Source: Aneurinibacillus soli (GTDB taxonomy: Bacteria; Bacillota; Bacilli; Aneurinibacillales; Aneurinibacillaceae). From it: a stretch of DNA of 64,000 bases. Location: positions 2,621,001 through 2,685,000 of the forward strand of contig NZ_AP017312.1 of NCBI RefSeq assembly GCF_002355375.1. Direction: 5' to 3'. How positions within the stretch are numbered: the first letter of the stretch is position 1; the number at the start of each line of letters is the position of its first letter. The notes under the pieces are model-generated. The model was given only the letters and a program-made list of their open reading frames with translations. It made no database searches and had not been told where the DNA came from. Position numbers and translations under genes: made by a program. Positions 49,952 to 58,917 of this stretch are shown in pieces.

Positions 49952-51349
49952 TCACTGAGAAGTACTAGCCGACGTAAGATAGACAGTAAATATACTCCCC
50001 TTCCCTTCTACACTTTGTACGTCAATCGCTCCATTGTGCAGCTCCACCAATTGCTTTGCAATCGATAATCCTAAACCAGTCCCGCCTGTTTTCCGCGAGC
50101 GTGCTTTATCTACACGATAAAATCGATTAAATATTTTCGGTATATCTTCCTCAGGAATTCCTATGCCGCTATCTTGAACACTCACTTCAACATGATCACC
50201 CTTCTGTTGGGCGAATATTTTTACACTCCCCCCTGTATTCGTATATTTCTTCGCGTTTTCAAGTAAGATCACGGTTACTTGTCTAAGTTGATCTATATCG
50301 CCCAGCACAAAAATTCTCTCATCTACCTCACATGTTAAGGAAATGCCATTGCTATCCTGCCACGTTTCCTCTACAGCGTCCTGTATTACGGTTGCTACAT
50401 TCACTTTTATTTTTTTGGTCTGTACATGATCGGAACGCGCTAATTCTAACAGCTGAGAAATGAGCCGTTGCATTCTAAGTCCTTCTTCATCCATGGATGC
50501 AATAGATTTCTCAAAGATTTCAGGGTTATCTTTTCCCCGTCGTTTTAACAGCTTAAGATTGCCTCGCAAAGCAGTAAGCGGAGTCCGCAATTCATGGGAA
50601 GCATCTGCGATAAACCCCTTTTCACGTTCAAACTGCCTTTCTAGTTCTTGTAGCATTGTATTAAAGGTACTAGACAAATTCGTTAATTCTTGCGGACCTT
50701 CTGGCACCGGAATCCGTTTACTCAGATTAGGGAAATGCTTCATGTTATCAACGGCATCCGTAATGGCAAGTAACGGACGCATGTTGCGGCGTGTCAAATG
50801 ATAGATCAAAAAAGAACCGATAAGCGCGCCAACTACTGTCGTTAATCCTAGTACTTTCACGATCAAGATAAGCAGATTTTCGATATTGCTAAGCTGGACC
50901 GCAATATGCATTTGGCCCTTTTGTCCGTTTTTCTGACTCCAACTTTTCTTATCTACAAAGAACAAGCCGTCCTGATCATCCCACAATAATCCCTTAAACC
51001 ACTTACGTTGGGTTTTTTGGATCTCATTGTTAAAATCCTTCTCCCAACCTCGCGAACGCGCTACTGTTTTTCCCGTTGAGTCATTTATTTCGATAAAATA
51101 ATTAGCATGATCTGGGTAAAGCAGTTCATCCAGAGTTTCCTGCCAATTCACTTTATCCTCTTGGGAAGCTATCTGTAGCTTATACTGAATTGCCTCCATT
51201 TCCTGTTTCGTATTTTTAAAGAGAAAATAACTGACCGTTCCCGTCATCATGATGCCAATCAGGAGGACAACAGCAAGCAAACTAACGATATACCACACAG
51301 TAAACCGAAACATCAGTGTATTTTTATAACGGACGAAGCACATAGCCAA
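49952..51349 (-). CDS. Sensor histidine kinase
   Basis: 465 residues: two membrane helices around an external domain of about 130 residues (ANYFIEINDSTGKTVARSRG), HAMP, HisKA FIADASHELRTPLTAL, and ATPase motifs LLENAKKYTNTGG, DSGIGIPEED and GGTGLGLSIA. It overlaps the regulator by 26 bases. Resembles the general HAMP-type kinases of the CssS/ArlS sort; signal unknown. Confidence 0.88.
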   Translation of the reverse strand: MAMCFVRYKNTLMFRFTVWYIVSLLAVVLLIGIMMTGTVSYFLFKNTKQEMEAIQYKLQIASQEDKVNWQETLDELLYPDHANYFIEINDSTGKTVARSRGWEKDFNNEIQKTQRKWFKGLLWDDQDGLFFVDKKSWSQKNGQKGQMHIAVQLSNIENLLILIVKVLGLTTVVGALIGSFLIYHLTRRNMRPLLAITDAVDNMKHFPNLSKRIPVPEGPQELTNLSSTFNTMLQELERQFEREKGFIADASHELRTPLTALRGNLKLLKRRGKDNPEIFEKSIASMDEEGLRMQRLISQLLELARSDHVQTKKIKVNVATVIQDAVEETWQDSNGISLTCEVDERIFVLGDIDQLRQVTVILLENAKKYTNTGGSVKIFAQQKGDHVEVSVQDSGIGIPEEDIPKIFNRFYRVDKARSRKTGGTGLGLSIAKQLVELHNGAIDVQSVEGKGSIFTVYLTSASTSQ

Positions 51350-52013
51350 CTCCTCGAACCGTTTGAATTAACTTTGGTGTGAAGTCCCGGTCCAATTTAT
51401 TGCGAAGATAGCGGATATAGACATCTACAATGTTTGTCTCACCCGCAAAATCGAAGCCCCAAACGTTAGATAATAGCCGTTCTCTTGTTAATACTGTACC
51501 TGCATGTTCCATTAAGAAAAGCAGCAACTCGAATTCTCGTTGCGTTAATTCAATTTGACTGCCAGAACGAAATACCAATCGTTTCTTTTCATCTACAAGC
51601 AAATCTTCTATCTGTACTATCCCATCATTGGTTGAAGCTTGTTCCTTCTTATTCCGTCTTACGTTTGCTCGTATGCGAGCCAGAAGTTCTTCAATTTCAA
51701 ATGGCTTTGTAATGTAATCATCTGCGCCTGTATCCAGGCCGGCAATTTTATCTCCTACATAATCCCGGGCTGTTACGATAATAATGGGAACCTCACTGAG
51801 TTTGCGAATTCGACGGCAGACTTCCAACCCATCTAGTTTTGGCAGCATCCAGTCTAATAGGATCAAATCCCATTCTTTTTGCTGCGATAACTCTAAGCCC
51901 TGCTGACCATCAGAAGCCACTTCCACATAATATCCTTCAAATTGTAATTCCAACTGAATAAATTGTGCGACATTCTCTTCGTCTTCCACTAACAAAATGG
52001 ACAGTTGCTCCAT
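51324..52013 (-). CDS. OmpR-family response regulator
   Basis: 229 residues starting MEQLSILLVEDEENVAQF (ATG 52013, AGGTGGAAG upstream; a further in-frame Met lies 27 bases upstream). Receiver with LLDWMLPKLDG and KPF, then winged helix (LTQREFELLLFLMEHAGTVL) ending LIQTVRGVGYVLRP. Partner of the overlapping kinase. Confidence 0.88.
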   Translation of the reverse strand: MEQLSILLVEDEENVAQFIQLELQFEGYYVEVASDGQQGLELSQQKEWDLILLDWMLPKLDGLEVCRRIRKLSEVPIIIVTARDYVGDKIAGLDTGADDYITKPFEIEELLARIRANVRRNKKEQASTNDGIVQIEDLLVDEKKRLVFRSGSQIELTQREFELLLFLMEHAGTVLTRERLLSNVWGFDFAGETNIVDVYIRYLRNKLDRDFTPKLIQTVRGVGYVLRPL

Positions 52014-52058
52014 ATGCTCTTCCACCTTCCTTTTTTGCATCGGACTACGAGTAAGCAA

Positions 52059-52099
52059 GAAAAGTACAGCGCGAATAGTGAAGTTCGACTGTACTTTTC
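52059..52099 (-). terminator. Hairpin separating two regulator genes
   Basis: GAAAAGTACAG/CTGTACTTTTC perfect 11-bp stem between the two two-component operons. Confidence 0.65.
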
Positions 52100-52126
52100 G
52101 ATGAAAATTTATCAATCCTGACTACT

Positions 52127-52816
52127 TCAAACACTAAATCGATAGCCAGCTCCCCAAAGCGTTTCAATATATTGAGGATTTGAAGGGTCAACTTCAATTT
52201 TTTCTCGTACCTTCCGTATGTGTACACTTACGGTTCCATTGTCTCCGACAGAATCAAAGCCCCATATCCGGTCAAACAACTCCTCTTTAGAAAACACACG
52301 GTTTGGATGGGATGCCAGCATCGTAAATAAATCAAATTCCTTCGTTGTCAAAATCACCTCGTTATCATTGATGTATACCCTTCTTGCGGTTTTATCAATC
52401 ACAATGCCTCTAATCGTAATCTTGTCGTGTACCGGTTCCCGTCTTCCCATTAACCGCTCATACCGGGAAAGGTGGGCCTTTACTCTAGCGACCAACTCAC
52501 TGGGGCTAAACGGTTTCGTGATGTAATCATCTGCCCCAAAACCCAATCCTTTGATTTTATCGATCTCTTCTTTTCTCGCGGAAACCATAAGGATCGGGAT
52601 ATCCTTTTTACCCCTAATCTGTTTGCATATTTCAAAGCCATCTATACCCGGCAGCATCAAGTCAAGAATAATCAGATTGTATTCTTCTGTTAACGCTCGC
52701 CTCAGACCACTATTTCCATCCTGTTCAATGTCAACAGCATAGCCATTAATCTCAAAATAATCACGCTCAAGTTCAGCAATGCTGCGCTCATCTTCAATAA
52801 TGAGGATTCTCTCCAT
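52127..52816 (-). CDS. OmpR-family response regulator of the ABC exporter operon
   Basis: 229 residues: ILIIEDERSIAELERDYFEI, phospho-acceptor in LIILDLMLPGIDG, TKPFSP, and winged-helix EVILTTKEFDLFTMLASHPN with IETLWGAGYRFSV. It is the last gene of an operon in the order ATPase, permease, kinase, regulator; regulator after kinase is the reverse of the usual order. It overlaps the kinase by 23 bases. Confidence 0.88.
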   Translation of the reverse strand: MERILIIEDERSIAELERDYFEINGYAVDIEQDGNSGLRRALTEEYNLIILDLMLPGIDGFEICKQIRGKKDIPILMVSARKEEIDKIKGLGFGADDYITKPFSPSELVARVKAHLSRYERLMGRREPVHDKITIRGIVIDKTARRVYINDNEVILTTKEFDLFTMLASHPNRVFSKEELFDRIWGFDSVGDNGTVSVHIRKVREKIEVDPSNPQYIETLWGAGYRFSV

Positions 52817-54284
52817 TCTCTTCCCCCCTTTTCTCTACCTGTACTCTTTTTAATGTAAACAGGATGTTTGTCCCTTTTCCTTCTATGCTTTCCGCCCAGA
52901 TCCGCCCGCCGTGCTCTTCAATAATACGTTTGGCTATAGCAAGCCCAAGCCCGCTTCCCCCTGTAGCAGAATTTCTAGATACGTCTGCCCGATAAAATAT
53001 ATCAAAAATAAACGGAAGCCTGTCACCTGAAATCCCCTGGCCATTATCTTGAACTTTGATTGTGACCATTTCCTGATTTGCCGTTATATATACATCTATG
53101 GTTCCATTCTCCCGCTTCATATATTTCACTGCATTTTCCACAATATTGGTCATGACTCGCTTTAGATTCTCTCGATCAGCGATAACGATCAGCGGTTCCT
53201 CAATGTCTGTATGATACGTAAGCGTAATTCCACTTCTCTCTATATCAAACTGCATTTCTTCGGTACAGTCTGCTACATATCGATTCATATCGATGTTTTC
53301 AAAGTTAAACGGAAGTTTCTTTACATCCAGTTTGGAAAAGAGAAATAGCTGCTCAATCAGTTTGTCAAGGTCATTCGCTTTTGTATAAATCGTTTTCATG
53401 TATCGCTCTCTCTTTTCCGACGAATCGGCCACCCCATCCATAATCCCCTCTACATATCCTTTAATCGCAGTAATCGGGGTTTTAAGATCATGGGAAATAC
53501 TCGAGATTAATTCTTTTCGGTTATTTTCATACTGGAGCTGTTGCTCTACCGAAGCTTTTAATCGGAGTCGCATTTCTTCGAACGCTGCAGCAAGTTCACC
53601 GATTTCATCTTTGCGATACGGCTCCATAGCAAAACTTAGATTTCCTTCTTTAATTTGTTCCGCTGCTTTTTTTAACGATCTTAACGGCTTAATGATGCTT
53701 CGCGAAACTGTATAAGTTAAGATTCCATTTGTACAAATAATAATCAGTATAACGGCAAATCCCATCATAATGATAAGCTTATGTGCAAACTGACCGATCG
53801 GGCCTACATTTGTCAGTAGAAATATACTTCCTGCCTGTTTATTTTTAAAGTGAAAATCATGCTGCTTAATTAAATACAAATGGTTCCCAATAAATTCTGG
53901 ATCATGTGTTTCCTCATGATGATGACCAAACCTCGGAAGGTGTTCCACGATATCCTCTCCGTTAAATAGCTTCGAAGCATAAATGACATCGTTATCCTGC
54001 CTGACAATAATGCCTGTATTAATAATGGAGAGCTTTTGATCGAGCTTCGCAAGATACGCACTGCTTTTTAGCTGCTCCGGGTTTTGATCGGCTGTTACCT
54101 TTATATCTGTAAATATTTTAGCCCCTTCTTGCAGTAAGTTTTGTTCGGTCTCACCAAGATGAGTTAGGTTGCGAATACTTCCTACGTTCGTTACCGTTAG
54201 AATCAAAGCAACCACAATGGTTAAAACGACTGGAACAATCAGCATCGCAATGTAAGATAACAGAAGTCGTACTTTTATGGACAT
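52794..54284 (-). CDS. Sensor histidine kinase of the ABC exporter operon
   Basis: 496 residues: an N-terminal helix (LLSYIAMLIVPVVLTIVVALIL), an external domain of about 140 residues with FGHHHEETHDP, a second helix, HAMP (RSIIKPLRSLKKAAEQI), HisKA ELISSISHDLKTPITAIKGY and ATPase NIVENAVKYM, DNGQGISGDR, GGSGLGLAIAK. Eight bases after the permease. Presumably senses a compound exported by the neighbouring ABC pair. Confidence 0.88.
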   Translation of the reverse strand: MSIKVRLLLSYIAMLIVPVVLTIVVALILTVTNVGSIRNLTHLGETEQNLLQEGAKIFTDIKVTADQNPEQLKSSAYLAKLDQKLSIINTGIIVRQDNDVIYASKLFNGEDIVEHLPRFGHHHEETHDPEFIGNHLYLIKQHDFHFKNKQAGSIFLLTNVGPIGQFAHKLIIMMGFAVILIIICTNGILTYTVSRSIIKPLRSLKKAAEQIKEGNLSFAMEPYRKDEIGELAAAFEEMRLRLKASVEQQLQYENNRKELISSISHDLKTPITAIKGYVEGIMDGVADSSEKRERYMKTIYTKANDLDKLIEQLFLFSKLDVKKLPFNFENIDMNRYVADCTEEMQFDIERSGITLTYHTDIEEPLIVIADRENLKRVMTNIVENAVKYMKRENGTIDVYITANQEMVTIKVQDNGQGISGDRLPFIFDIFYRADVSRNSATGGSGLGLAIAKRIIEEHGGRIWAESIEGKGTNILFTLKRVQVEKRGEENGENPHY

Positions 54285-54292
54285 ACCCTCAC

Positions 54293-55045
54293 CTACAATT
54301 CTTTTCTGTCAAACAAATAAAATCCCCCAACAAAAAATAGTATACTGTAGGAAAGAAGATACATAAATGGCTGGAGTATGTTACCCATTCCGACAGTATG
54401 TCCAAGCCACAGCGAATACCAATCTGTATACGTGAACGGCAAAAGTTTCCCCAGCCATGGAAAAACAAAAGGAGTAACCTTGGCGCATAGATAAATTACA
54501 ATCGTAGTCGTTAGTGCACTGCTTGCGCTTTTAAAAAATTGCGCGAAGAAAATCGCAGCAAAAGACAGTGAAAGCATCGGGGCAAAAGATACCGCATACG
54601 CTTTTATTTCTTCCCATAAGCTTGACAGTACGTTATCTGTCCCTCCCAAAACAAACCCTGAAGCAACAGATACTACAAAGATAAGCACTAAATGAATAAC
54701 AAGTAAAAGTCCGACCGTAACATTCTTCGAGAGAAATACGTTAAACCTTGTAATAGGGCGGGTCAAAACAATTTTCAATGTATGATCCCCCTGCTCACCG
54801 GCAAATATATCGGAAGCCATCATGAAAATAAGCAGCGGAAATAGAAAGTTAACCCCTATTCCTAGAATAAAAAGTGGGAAGTTAGCGCCCACAAACAGCG
54901 TAACACCTGCTTTATTTTGCAAAAGGGAAAAGATGAATGCCATGCCGATCGGAAAAATAGCTGTCAAGAAAAGAAAAACAGACGTTTTCTTTTTCAAAAA
55001 AATTTTTTGTGTTTCATTTATCACGTTTGCAAATAAAGGGCTCAT
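54293..55045 (-). CDS. ABC-2 type permease
   Basis: 250 residues with six membrane helices (for example FPLFILGIGVNFLFPLLIFMM, VTVGLLLVIHLVLIFVVSVAS). The segment ASDIFAGEQGDHTLKIVLTRPITR is the typical ABC-2 cytoplasmic loop. Overlaps the ATPase by ATGA. Together they resemble BcrAB-like or lantibiotic-immunity-like exporters. Confidence 0.85.
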   Translation of the reverse strand: MSPLFANVINETQKIFLKKKTSVFLFLTAIFPIGMAFIFSLLQNKAGVTLFVGANFPLFILGIGVNFLFPLLIFMMASDIFAGEQGDHTLKIVLTRPITRFNVFLSKNVTVGLLLVIHLVLIFVVSVASGFVLGGTDNVLSSLWEEIKAYAVSFAPMLSLSFAAIFFAQFFKSASSALTTTIVIYLCAKVTPFVFPWLGKLLPFTYTDWYSLWLGHTVGMGNILQPFMYLLSYSILFFVGGFYLFDRKEL

Positions 55046-55779
55046 TTCGCTCTCTCCTCCCTTCCTTCTCTTATCTGCTTAATAAAGAAACTTTCCAGTG
55101 TTTCGTCCTCGTTGTGTAGTAAGTCAGCAACCAGTCCTTCCTTGATGACTTGTCCGTTGTTAATAATGCCAATTTTATTACATACCATTTGCATTTCATG
55201 GATGAGATGGCTGGAAAGTAAAAAAGTAACCTGATGTTCTCTGGCAAGATGAATGATGATCTCCCTGACCTTTACCGTTCCTTCAACATCGAGCCCATTC
55301 GTCGGTTCATCAAGAATCATAAACTTCGGTTTTGACAGCAAAGCAGCTGCCAGACCGAGTCTTTGTTTCATGCCTAATGAGTAACCGGCTGCTTTTTCGT
55401 GCTTAAACGGTGCTAAATCAACCATTTCTAACACTTCATCTATTCTTGCCGGGGTTACATCTTTATAGAACCTCGAAGCAAGAAGTAAATTTTTATATCC
55501 GCTCATATATTCATACACAACAGCATTTTCGATCATAGCTCCTACGTGCTGCCAGGCCCGCTCTGGCTGTGTCGTACTATCGTGTCCAAAAATTTTTACT
55601 TCCCCCTTCTGTGCCCGACACAAGCCCATGATGATTTTCATCACAGTTGTCTTACCGGCTCCATTCGGACCAAGAAAGCCATAGACATCTCCCGCAAGTA
55701 TGTCGAAACTGATATCCCGTATGCCTCTGCCGTTCTGATAAATCTTCGTAAGGTTTTTTACTTCCAGTACGTTCTTCAT
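55042..55779 (-). CDS. ABC transporter ATPase, BcrA-like
   Basis: 245 residues: Walker A GPNGAGKTTVMKI, signature SLGMKQRLGLA, Walker B KFMILDEPTNGLD and H-loop LLSSHLIHEM. First gene of the ATPase-permease-kinase-regulator operon. Likely exports a peptide antibiotic or similar envelope-active compound. Confidence 0.9.
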   Translation of the reverse strand: MKNVLEVKNLTKIYQNGRGIRDISFDILAGDVYGFLGPNGAGKTTVMKIIMGLCRAQKGEVKIFGHDSTTQPERAWQHVGAMIENAVVYEYMSGYKNLLLASRFYKDVTPARIDEVLEMVDLAPFKHEKAAGYSLGMKQRLGLAAALLSKPKFMILDEPTNGLDVEGTVKVREIIIHLAREHQVTFLLSSHLIHEMQMVCNKIGIINNGQVIKEGLVADLLHNEDETLESFFIKQIREGREERAK

Positions 55780-55803
55780 GTATTTTTCCCATCCTTATAG
55801 TAA

Positions 55804-55836
55804 CAGATAGAGCCCACGGCGGGCCCTATCTGCTAA
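55804..55836. terminator. Terminator after secreted-protein gene
   Basis: CAGATAGAGCCC/GGGCCCTATCTG stem between the secreted-protein gene and the ABC ATPase. Confidence 0.7.
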
Positions 55837-55843
55837 TGTGTTC

Positions 55844-56740
55844 CTATTCTTGTTCATCGTGTCTTGCTTTTGGCTGAATCTTTTCTACTTGTTTCCCGGT
55901 TAAATCTACTGTATCCGGTGTCGTATTGTTGTAGTTTGAAAAGCTTGCTGATACATTGACGCTAATATTATGTGTTTTTCCGCTTGCATCATTTCCTGTC
56001 ATTTCAATGGTTGCAGTCTGCTGTTCGACTACGTTGTCTTTGCTGACTTTTGCCGTAACATCTACATTGTTTACCTTGATAGCCCCTACCAATTTTGGCA
56101 AGCTGGATTTTAGATTGCTGATGAACGGATCGGCTTCACCTTTGTTGTGATGTTCCTGTTCGTTCATGCCATTTTTCACAGCCAGAGAAGCAAGCGCGTT
56201 TACTACAGGTGGGAGTTGATCGTTTGAAAGTTTCAATTCTACATCAGTTGTGCCGTCAGATTCGGCTGTTGATGTAATATTGCCCTGCAAATTTTGGGTA
56301 AGAGCATCCACAACGTTTTCAACCGCATTCATTTTGCCTGCTTGATCGGTATCATCTTTTTCCTTATGTTTTTTCTCCCCGTTAAAGGAAAGAACTTTAT
56401 ACACGTCGCTATCGCTATTTTTTATAATTCTTGTCCCTTCCTGCGTGTACATATCCAGCGTTTTTTTCTGACTGCCAGAAATAATCGTAGTCTCTCCGCT
56501 CATAGACTTCGCGTCACGATTCATTTTCATTTTGGAAGTAACATCTGCAAGTTCACTTCCATTATCGGTTGCTGATACATGAATATCTGCTGTTATACTT
56601 TTGGCCTGCTGTGTGTTTTTAAACGCTGTTTTGTACGTGTCATATCCGGAAACACTTGATGTTCCTGCATATGCTGTCGTAACCAGCATAGCAGCTCCAA
56701 CAGCAGCACCTATGCCCATTGCTGTGTATTTCTTCTTCAT
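55844..56740 (-). CDS. Secreted protein, DUF6612/lipoprotein-like fold, no lipobox
   Basis: 298 residues with a signal peptide (KKKYTAMGIGAAVGAAMLVTTAYA). The mature part is a beta-rich LolA/LppX-like domain (SITADIHVSATDNGSEL, KMKMNRDAKSMSGETTI, TLDMYTQEGTRIIKNSD, VELKLSNDQLPPVVNALASL). It has no lipobox Cys. Ribosome-binding site AGGAGGATTATAT. It is transcribed toward the ABC-kinase operon but separated by a terminator; it may be an envelope sensor or sequestering protein. Family assignment is tentative. Confidence 0.6.
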   Translation of the reverse strand: MKKKYTAMGIGAAVGAAMLVTTAYAGTSSVSGYDTYKTAFKNTQQAKSITADIHVSATDNGSELADVTSKMKMNRDAKSMSGETTIISGSQKKTLDMYTQEGTRIIKNSDSDVYKVLSFNGEKKHKEKDDTDQAGKMNAVENVVDALTQNLQGNITSTAESDGTTDVELKLSNDQLPPVVNALASLAVKNGMNEQEHHNKGEADPFISNLKSSLPKLVGAIKVNNVDVTAKVSKDNVVEQQTATIEMTGNDASGKTHNISVNVSASFSNYNNTTPDTVDLTGKQVEKIQPKARHDEQE

Positions 56741-56861
56741 ATATAATCCTCCTGATCTAAAGTAAAATGGTTACTATTTTTGGTACGTCCCCATTGTATC
56801 GAGCAATCCTAAACACCAGATAAAGAAAACTTTAAAATTTTCTTAACCACTACAAAAGTTA

Positions 56862-56886
56862 AGCCAGCCAAATGAATCGGCTGGCT
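56862..56886 (-). terminator. Terminator after O-antigen-ligase-like gene
   Basis: AGCCAGCC/GGCTGGCT stem just beyond the stop of the 56893 gene, followed on the minus strand by TTAACTTTTG. Confidence 0.7.
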
Positions 56887-56892
56887 CCTTTC

Positions 56893-58128
56893 TTATCCGT
56901 TTATGTCTTTCACCTTCGTGCCTTCTTTCTGTCTCCATGCTGAATGACCAAAGGAGCACAGCCTTGAATAATACTCCCAGTACCCGATTACCCCAACAGC
57001 TACTAGAGCTGTTTGTGGTGAAAACATAGGAAAATCGAACAGTCCGGTCAGAAGTGTGACGGGAATTAAAAACAAAAAAACATCTAAAAATTCTTTGTGG
57101 ATACGATTGGCTGTCAACGTTAATAAAAGTCGGTACAACAGAACAACAACTAGCAGCAAAAATGCCACGCCCCCCACCGTACCAAAGCTCACAAAAAAGT
57201 AGAGAACAATATTATGCGGGTGAGCAACATACTGACCAATCAGTTCTTTATACATATCTTGAAATCCGTTTGGTGTAACACCAAAAACAGGATGTTTTCT
57301 CCATATGTTCAAACTTGTTTCCCAGATCAATTTCCGATCACTCATGGATTCTCCCAAGCTTCCACTCCGCGGCAGCCATTCCATAAATAGCGGAGTACAT
57401 GTCAGAAATCCGATCAGCCCCAAAAAGCGCTTCTTCAAACGAAGGCGGAAGAAAAAGAAGAGATATAACATCACCATCGCGGCAAAACCGGTACGTGACC
57501 CTGTTTCTATAATGGCTGTAGATAAAACAACCAAACAACCTATGAATAGTAGGTCACTTTTCCGTTTTTTCTGATGGATTTTATAAAGCCATACGACTAA
57601 TAACAGGGCTACAGCATACAGCAGCAAAAACGAAGCAAAATTCGGATTATACGTACTTCCGAATAGACGGTCCAACTGATCATAGCCAAATAACCTTGTA
57701 CCCGTTATTAAGCCCACTATTCCATCCGTTGAACATCCGATATGAAACAATACTTGTATCCATCCTAATAAGGCAATATATAGTCCTCCACCGATGTTAA
57801 TCCATATCCAGTTTCGAAAAAACTGTATGGTTCCATGCAGTTTTACATAGAAGTAAAAACCTAGATACCCCAAAATAAAAAGCACAGAAGTTAGATACGT
57901 TAAATTATGGAGTTGAATGGAAGCCGCCACAGAAGAAATGAGCAAACTTAAGAAAAAGATAACAGTGATTGTAACATCAAGCGGCCTTCGCCAGCGGATT
58001 ACTTGGTATAATTGGAACAAACCCATCAGCATGAGCCATGTAATGCCAATAGGTGGTAACACATACAGCAAAATCATCCCCACTTCAAGCTTGCCAATTT
58101 TTTTCTTATAATGGTCCTTCTTATACAT
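56893..58128 (-). CDS. O-antigen ligase/polymerase family membrane protein
   Basis: 411 residues, about 11 membrane helices. The Wzy_C signature appears as STYNPNFASFLLLY, TGSRTGFAAMVMLYL and VFGVTPNGFQDMY...AHPHNIVLYFFVSFGTVGG, with a large loop between. Such proteins ligate or polymerise glycan chains on lipid carriers. In a Gram-positive the target is probably a wall or capsular polysaccharide or a glycoprotein. No other polysaccharide genes adjoin it. Confidence 0.8.
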   Translation of the reverse strand: MYKKDHYKKKIGKLEVGMILLYVLPPIGITWLMLMGLFQLYQVIRWRRPLDVTITVIFFLSLLISSVAASIQLHNLTYLTSVLFILGYLGFYFYVKLHGTIQFFRNWIWINIGGGLYIALLGWIQVLFHIGCSTDGIVGLITGTRLFGYDQLDRLFGSTYNPNFASFLLLYAVALLLVVWLYKIHQKKRKSDLLFIGCLVVLSTAIIETGSRTGFAAMVMLYLFFFFRLRLKKRFLGLIGFLTCTPLFMEWLPRSGSLGESMSDRKLIWETSLNIWRKHPVFGVTPNGFQDMYKELIGQYVAHPHNIVLYFFVSFGTVGGVAFLLLVVVLLYRLLLTLTANRIHKEFLDVFLFLIPVTLLTGLFDFPMFSPQTALVAVGVIGYWEYYSRLCSFGHSAWRQKEGTKVKDING

Positions 58129-58278
58129 AAATATCCTTTCCCCTTTTGAGTATCTCTCTCACGCGCTTTTTAGCTGCTTTTAACTTTTTTATAAAGATTT
58201 ATTAACCTGTTAAATATACAATGTTTTAGTAACCTTTACGTAGTTATAAACATGAAATTAGGAGGTAAAGATTTTAAA

Positions 58279-58860
58279 ATGAAAAAACAACTTAAAAAAG
58301 CAGTCGTCTGCCTTGGAATCTCGTCACTTTTACCAGTCGCAGCTTTTTCTGCATGGGCCGATACCGTTCCAGCGACAACAATCCCAGCACAACATGCTGT
58401 GGCAAAGCCAGTTCCAAAGGCTGCGATCGTAGTACCTGTTCACCCTGCAGCCCCAGCAGTTGTAGCTGCTAAACCTAAACTTAACACACAACAGCAAAAA
58501 GCCCAAATCTTAAAACTTGCACAATCACTCAAAGGAACACGCTACCTGCAGGGCGGTTCTACTCCTAAAGGGTTTGATTCTTCGGGTTATGTTAACTATT
58601 TATTTACAAAAAACGGCGTAAACATCCCTCGTTCAACTAATTCGTTATTTCAAAAAGGGAAAGTCGTTGCGAAAAACGCCCTGATAGCAGGCGATCTCGT
58701 CTTCTTCAATACAAATCGTGGTAAAGGTGTAACCGATGTCGGTATCTATCTTGGCAACAATACGTTCATCTCCGTTACAACGAAAAGAGGCGTAGCTATT
58801 ACGAACTTAAAAGATAAGTATTGGGCATCAAAATTCGTCGGTGCAAAACGGATATTATAA
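58279..58860 (+). CDS. NlpC/P60-fold protein lacking catalytic residues
   Basis: 193 residues: signal peptide (KKAVVCLGISSLLPVAAFSA-WA), a Pro/Ala/Val linker, then a C-terminal NlpC/P60 domain of about 120 residues. The family's DCSG nucleophile motif reads FDSSGYV, so Cys is Ser (residue 101); the catalytic His of HVGIYIG is Asp (TDVGIYLG) and the third polar His is Ser (FISV). All three catalytic positions are lost, so peptidoglycan hydrolase activity is unlikely; a binding or regulatory role is more plausible. ATG 58279 follows AGGAGG at 13 bases. Confidence 0.85.
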   Translation: MKKQLKKAVVCLGISSLLPVAAFSAWADTVPATTIPAQHAVAKPVPKAAIVVPVHPAAPAVVAAKPKLNTQQQKAQILKLAQSLKGTRYLQGGSTPKGFDSSGYVNYLFTKNGVNIPRSTNSLFQKGKVVAKNALIAGDLVFFNTNRGKGVTDVGIYLGNNTFISVTTKRGVAITNLKDKYWASKFVGAKRIL

Positions 58861-58862
58861 GA

Positions 58863-58917
58863 AAAGGGCTGACCCAAAAGGACATGTAACGTGACCTTTT
58901 AGGGCTAGCCCTTTTTT
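58863..58917. terminator. Bidirectional terminator
   Basis: AGGGCT...CAAAAGGACATG/CGTGACCTTTT...AGCCCT long imperfect stem with T run on the plus strand and A-rich start, between two convergent genes. Confidence 0.75.

Noticed and set aside
58129-58278. Possible c-di-AMP (ydaO) riboswitch before the NlpC/P60 gene
   Set aside because: The 150-base leader is AT-rich and lacks the conserved helices.
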